Below, one piece after another: positions 39,974 to 42,698 of a stretch of 42,698 nt of DNA. The stretch spans positions 1 through 42,698 of the forward strand of contig CAINDH010000124.1 of the NCBI GenBank assembly GCA_903847285.1. Direction: 5' to 3'. The first letter of the stretch is position 1, and every line of letters begins with the position of its first letter. The position numbers and the translations under genes are program-made. The DNA is from an uncultured Verrucomicrobia subdivision 3 bacterium (lineage in GTDB: Bacteria; Verrucomicrobiota; Verrucomicrobiae; Limisphaerales; UBA11358). Under the pieces are notes generated by a model that made no database searches, was not told where the DNA came from, and worked only from the letters and a program-made list of their open reading frames with translations.

Positions 39974-39979
39974 TCCTCC
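39974..39979 (-). promoter_or_regulatory. Shine-Dalgarno GGAGGA of the porin-like gene
   Basis: GGAGGA lies five bases before the minus-strand ATG at 39968 and fixes the start over longer in-frame options. Confidence 0.9.
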
Positions 39980-40012
39980 GATGTTGTTTGTTGTTGTTGA
40001 CTGTTTTTTCGT

Positions 40013-40033
40013 GGGGCAAATACAGTTTGCCCC
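40013..40033 (-). promoter_or_regulatory. 8-bp stem-loop in the 5' leader of the porin-like gene
   Basis: GGGGCAAA (40013-40020) and TTTGCCCC (40026-40033) form a perfect stem with loop TACAG, about 45-65 bases upstream of the ATG on the minus strand. A weak TTGAAA (40106-40111) with a TATTGT about 15 bases downstream on that strand would place the start of transcription upstream of the hairpin, making it a leader element. The remaining 40119-40343 shows nothing recognised. Confidence 0.45.
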
Positions 40034-40343
40034 TACACCTTGCGGTGTTCTTGCGGTCAAACCTAGGGAAAAACCAAAAAGATGACAATAAGTATTTTTG
40101 GTATTTTTCAAGGGACAAGGTTCTGGTTAAAAGTGATTTGCGCCTGACTTTTCAAGTTTCGCGTCCAACTCTGCAACTTTGATTGCAATAAAATAGGGCA
40201 GCTTTCTGGCATCTGGTCTTTAGATATAGAGATTTTCAATGGCTTTATGCTCCTTGTTCCCGCTGGAACAGATGTTGCTAAACATTCAGTGCGTCGAGAT
40301 TGCGCTTGCAATCGGCGACGCTAAAAACTAACACGTCATTGCT

Positions 40344-41555
40344 ATGCCTATTTACGCTTACTCTGCGAGGGAAACGGCCACCGGCCGCGAAATCCGCAAC
40401 ACTGTCGAGGCTCTTTCCGAGCAGGCTGCCATCGCGGCGTTGCTGAACCGCAATCTGCTGGTAGTTGAAATCCGGGAAAAACTGGCCAAGCGCGGTCAGA
40501 CCAAGGGCGGCAAAGTTGCCCTAGCAGATCTGGTTGTTTTTACCCGCCAGCTCGCCACGATGATTGATGCCGGTATCGCCATCGTGCAATCGCTCCAAGC
40601 CCTGGCCGATCAGACCCCAAACAAGGTCATGCGCGACACCATCCGCGACATTTGCACCCGCGTGGAAAGCGGCGAAAGTTTTTCCGAAGCGCTAACTCGT
40701 CACCCCAAAGCCTTTAACCGTCTTTACGTCGCCATGGTTTCCGCCGGCGAAAAAGGTGGCTTACTCGCAGAAATTCTCTCTCGCCTAGCCACCTATCTGG
40801 AAAATACCGAGCGCCTGCGCAAAAAAGTAAAAACCGCCCTGATGTATCCCTCGGTGGTCACGATCGTCGCCATTGTCATCACCATTTTTTTGCTAGTGCG
40901 CGTCATCCCCACGTTCAAGGAAATTTACGATGGTTTCGGTGCTAAACTGCCCTTGCCCACTATGCTGATGATTGGCTTGAGCGATTTGGTGAAACATTAT
41001 TTGCTCCTTATGATTATTGCGGCGGGTGCGGCTATCTGGGCTTGGATGGCTTATCTCAAGACCAAACCTGGCCGCGAATTTTGGGACAAGCAACGCATCA
41101 AGCTCCCCGTGTTCGGCTCCATCGCCCATAAAATTTGTCTCGCACGCTTCACCCGCACACTCGCCTCGCTCGTCCGTAGCGGTGTGCCGATCCTGGAAGT
41201 GCTGCAAATCGTGTCCCAAACCGTCGGTAACGTCGTCATGGAAAAAGCGATTAAGACCTCGATGGCTGATATCGAACGCGGCGAAGGCATCTCCGCCGCG
41301 CTCGCCAAGCACCCGATTTTCCCCACGATGGTCGTGCGGATGTTAAGCGCCGGTGAACAGACGGGTAACATCGACAACATGCTCGAACGCGTCGCCGACT
41401 TCTTGGATGAAGAAATCGAAACCGTTCTCTCCGGCCTCATGTCGCTCATCGAACCTCTCCTCATTGTGTTCCTCGGCGTGGTCATCGGCGGCATGGTCAT
41501 CTGTATGTTTCTGCCCATTTTCAACCTCGCCAACATCGTCAGCGGCGCGAAGTAA
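40344..41555 (+). CDS. Type IV pilus/type II secretion inner-membrane protein PilC/GspF
   Basis: 403 aa. PilC/GspF is the polytopic platform protein that couples the assembly ATPase to the pilus. The N-terminal part YAYSARETATGREIRNTVEA is family-typical. Two T2SSF repeats follow: about 65-195 (FTRQLATMIDAGIAIVQSLQ; FNRLYVAMVSAGEKGGLL) and 270-395 (FTRTLASLVRSGVPILEVLQ; FPTMVVRMLSAGEQTGNID), each ending in transmembrane helices (TALMYPSVVTIVAIVITIFL; IEPLLIVFLGVVIGGMVICM). Length is normal. No pilB, pilT or pilQ is beside it. The distant pseudopilin trio and H-X9-DG prepilin could use this machine. A terminator follows. Confidence 0.95.
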   Translation: MPIYAYSARETATGREIRNTVEALSEQAAIAALLNRNLLVVEIREKLAKRGQTKGGKVALADLVVFTRQLATMIDAGIAIVQSLQALADQTPNKVMRDTIRDICTRVESGESFSEALTRHPKAFNRLYVAMVSAGEKGGLLAEILSRLATYLENTERLRKKVKTALMYPSVVTIVAIVITIFLLVRVIPTFKEIYDGFGAKLPLPTMLMIGLSDLVKHYLLLMIIAAGAAIWAWMAYLKTKPGREFWDKQRIKLPVFGSIAHKICLARFTRTLASLVRSGVPILEVLQIVSQTVGNVVMEKAIKTSMADIERGEGISAALAKHPIFPTMVVRMLSAGEQTGNIDNMLERVADFLDEEIETVLSGLMSLIEPLLIVFLGVVIGGMVICMFLPIFNLANIVSGAK

Positions 41556-41571
41556 ACATTCTGAAAACAAA

Positions 41572-41606
41572 AAAACCGCCGGGAGATTTTTTCTCCCGGC
41601 GGTTTT
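41572..41606. terminator. Bidirectional intrinsic terminator between pilC/gspF and the MBL gene
   Basis: A stem of about 15 bp (AAAACCGCCGGGAGA with TCTCCCGGCGGTTTT) has a T5 loop and is followed on the right by ATTTTTGC and preceded on the left by an A run, so it can act in both directions. Confidence 0.95.
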
Positions 41607-41621
41607 ATTTTTGCAATAACA

Positions 41622-42698
41622 TTACACCGACACCGGCTTGCCCGGCTGCGGTTGGATAACTTTAATTTTCGGCCAACGCTCGCGAATTTTTTCCTCGAAC
41701 CATGACCGGGCTGGGCCGTCGCCGTGGCCCAGCAATACCGCGCGCGGTGACACCTGCCCGACAAAATCCAGCAAATCCTCCCGGTTAGCGTGCGCGGTCA
41801 AATCGAAGTCCTGCACATCACAATCCTTCGTCACACGACCCGCGCTCGGGCTGAATACAAACGTTTCGCCCTTCGCCGCTGCTTTTAAACGTCCCGCCGG
41901 TGAATCCGGATCCGCGTAGCCCACGAAGAAAATGGACTGCTTGTCGTCGCCGATCATCCGCTTCGCCAGATCGTGCGCCGCCGTGTTCTCGCTCATCATA
42001 CCCGCCGTGATGACAAAAATTTTCCCGCCGCTCAACTTCATGCTCTCCGCCGCGCCCTTCTCCAGCACGATGAGTTGTAACGCCGCATTCAACTGCAAGC
42101 CCGTGTGCTGCCGATGTGCGCGATGCGCCTCGATGTCGTAAATCTCCGTGAACACGCGCCCCAACCCGCCGATGTAGATTGGCTGCTTCTTCATTTTCCC
42201 ATCGCGCATCAAGAGGGCGAGCATCGCCAAAATTTCCTGCGGGCGCCCCAGTGCAAACGACGGTATCAGCACGCAGCCTTTCTTCTTTTGCGCCTCATGA
42301 ATCGCCTCCACCAACCGGTTTACTTCGCTGTCGCGCGTAAAACCCTGCGGCACTTCACGATTGCCGCGCGTCGTTTCCATGATCAGCACATCCGCTTTCA
42401 CGTCCTCAAAGCGCGCGCTCTTCAAAATCGTCTGGTCGTGGAAACACACATCGCCCGTGTAAAACATCGTTTCCTTTTTCCCGCGCAACAAAACCCCCGC
42501 CGAACCTAACGTGTGACCCGCATCAAAAAATTCCAGCGTCGGCGAATGTAAGCCAGCACGCTGTTTCTTGAACGAGCCCCATTCCACTTCGCGGTTGTAT
42601 TTGAAACCTTGGAAATACGGTGCGATCTCGTCCAGCTCATCGTGCGTGTATAGCGGATACTCCTTGATGCCCAGCTCATCGCGCTGGCGCGTCATTAC
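41622..42698 (-). CDS. MBL-fold/beta-CASP RNase-like protein, N-terminus beyond window
   Basis: The minus-strand frame is open to the last base; the ATG at 42695 is probably internal, since MTRQRDELG follows the conserved Val-Met of this family. Visible are the metallo-beta-lactamase part FFDAGHTLGSAGVLLRG and MFYTGDVCFHDQTIL, the beta-CASP part GCVLIPSFALGRPQEILAML, GGKIFVITAGMM and the C-terminal RMMBL block (QDFDLTAHANREDLLDFVGQ; AVLLGHGDGP). The HxHxDH zinc motif lies off-window. Such proteins are RNases or mRNA 3'-processing-like nucleases of the KH-less YsgA/CPSF73 type. The family function here is inferred from domains only. Confidence 0.88.
   Translation of the reverse strand, partial: VMTRQRDELGIKEYPLYTHDELDEIAPYFQGFKYNREVEWGSFKKQRAGLHSPTLEFFDAGHTLGSAGVLLRGKKETMFYTGDVCFHDQTILKSARFEDVKADVLIMETTRGNREVPQGFTRDSEVNRLVEAIHEAQKKKGCVLIPSFALGRPQEILAMLALLMRDGKMKKQPIYIGGLGRVFTEIYDIEAHRAHRQHTGLQLNAALQLIVLEKGAAESMKLSGGKIFVITAGMMSENTAAHDLAKRMIGDDKQSIFFVGYADPDSPAGRLKAAAKGETFVFSPSAGRVTKDCDVQDFDLTAHANREDLLDFVGQVSPRAVLLGHGDGPARSWFEEKIRERWPKIKVIQPQPGKPVSV

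Noticed and set aside
38868..40085. 405-codon open frame antisense to the porin-like gene
   Set aside because: It mirrors a strongly supported gene with signal peptide, ribosome site and terminator; no domain or start signal of its own.
1..42698. tRNA or rRNA genes, IS elements, prophage
   Set aside because: Reading of the intergenic intervals showed no cloverleaf-like CCA ends, rRNA motifs, transposases or phage structural genes.

Overview
The window looks like chromosomal DNA of a Verrucomicrobiota bacterium, most likely of the Limisphaerales/Pedosphaera type (inference). Pointers are a prepilin with the H-X9-DG C-terminal motif, a DUF6941-type protein, several large secreted Asn/Thr-rich proteins ending in an LQ..x..W..(Y)FRL module, many genes without a clear Shine-Dalgarno, and REP-like intergenic palindromes. 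The organism is Gram-negative: there is an outer-membrane porin and an Mla-type lipid transport locus. No tRNA, rRNA, CRISPR, IS element or phage gene was recognised.

Layout. 1-4.1 kb: a truncated AlkD-like repair gene, an H-X9-DG prepilin and a TMTC-like membrane TPR protein. 4.2-8.6 kb: a large secreted Ig/OB-like protein and an S10 serine carboxypeptidase. 8.7-11.8 kb: a minus-strand cluster of three minor pseudopilins (GspI/J/K- or PilV/W/X-like). 12.0-13.3 kb: a DUF6941 protein and infC with a TTG start, without rpmI-rplT next to it. 13.34-13.95 kb: a 29-unit, strictly 21-bp-periodic array that starts at the infC stop codon and is open in a frame on each strand; this is the most unusual object here. 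A hairpin closes it and a cluster of short palindromes follows (14.09-14.36 kb). 14.5-23.3 kb: a secreted protein, argH, a zinc-ribbon membrane protein, cinA/pncC, a receiver-kinase hybrid, a lipoprotein, an FHA-receiver-DUF4388 protein and ribH. 23.4-30.5 kb: a secreted amidase with a golvesin-like insert, a Dabb protein, a Xer-type recombinase, leuB, a Nudix hydrolase whose 3' end lies in a palindromic repeat, tadA and hsp20.

30.6-37.7 kb: a YbjQ-family protein followed by a same-strand run of HpnN-like RND transporter, an unknown signal-peptide protein built of W-P-hydrophobic repeats, MlaE, MlaF and MlaD. This looks like an envelope lipid trafficking operon in which the repeat protein is a candidate new component. 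37.7-42.7 kb: metF (converging on mlaD), an outer-membrane beta-barrel gene with a hairpin in its leader, a PilC/GspF inner-membrane protein, and an MBL/beta-CASP RNase-like gene cut by the right edge.

Housekeeping genes (argH, leuB, metF, ribH, infC, tadA) are interspersed with secretion, signalling and envelope genes. The only clear operons are the pseudopilin trio and the RND-Mla locus.
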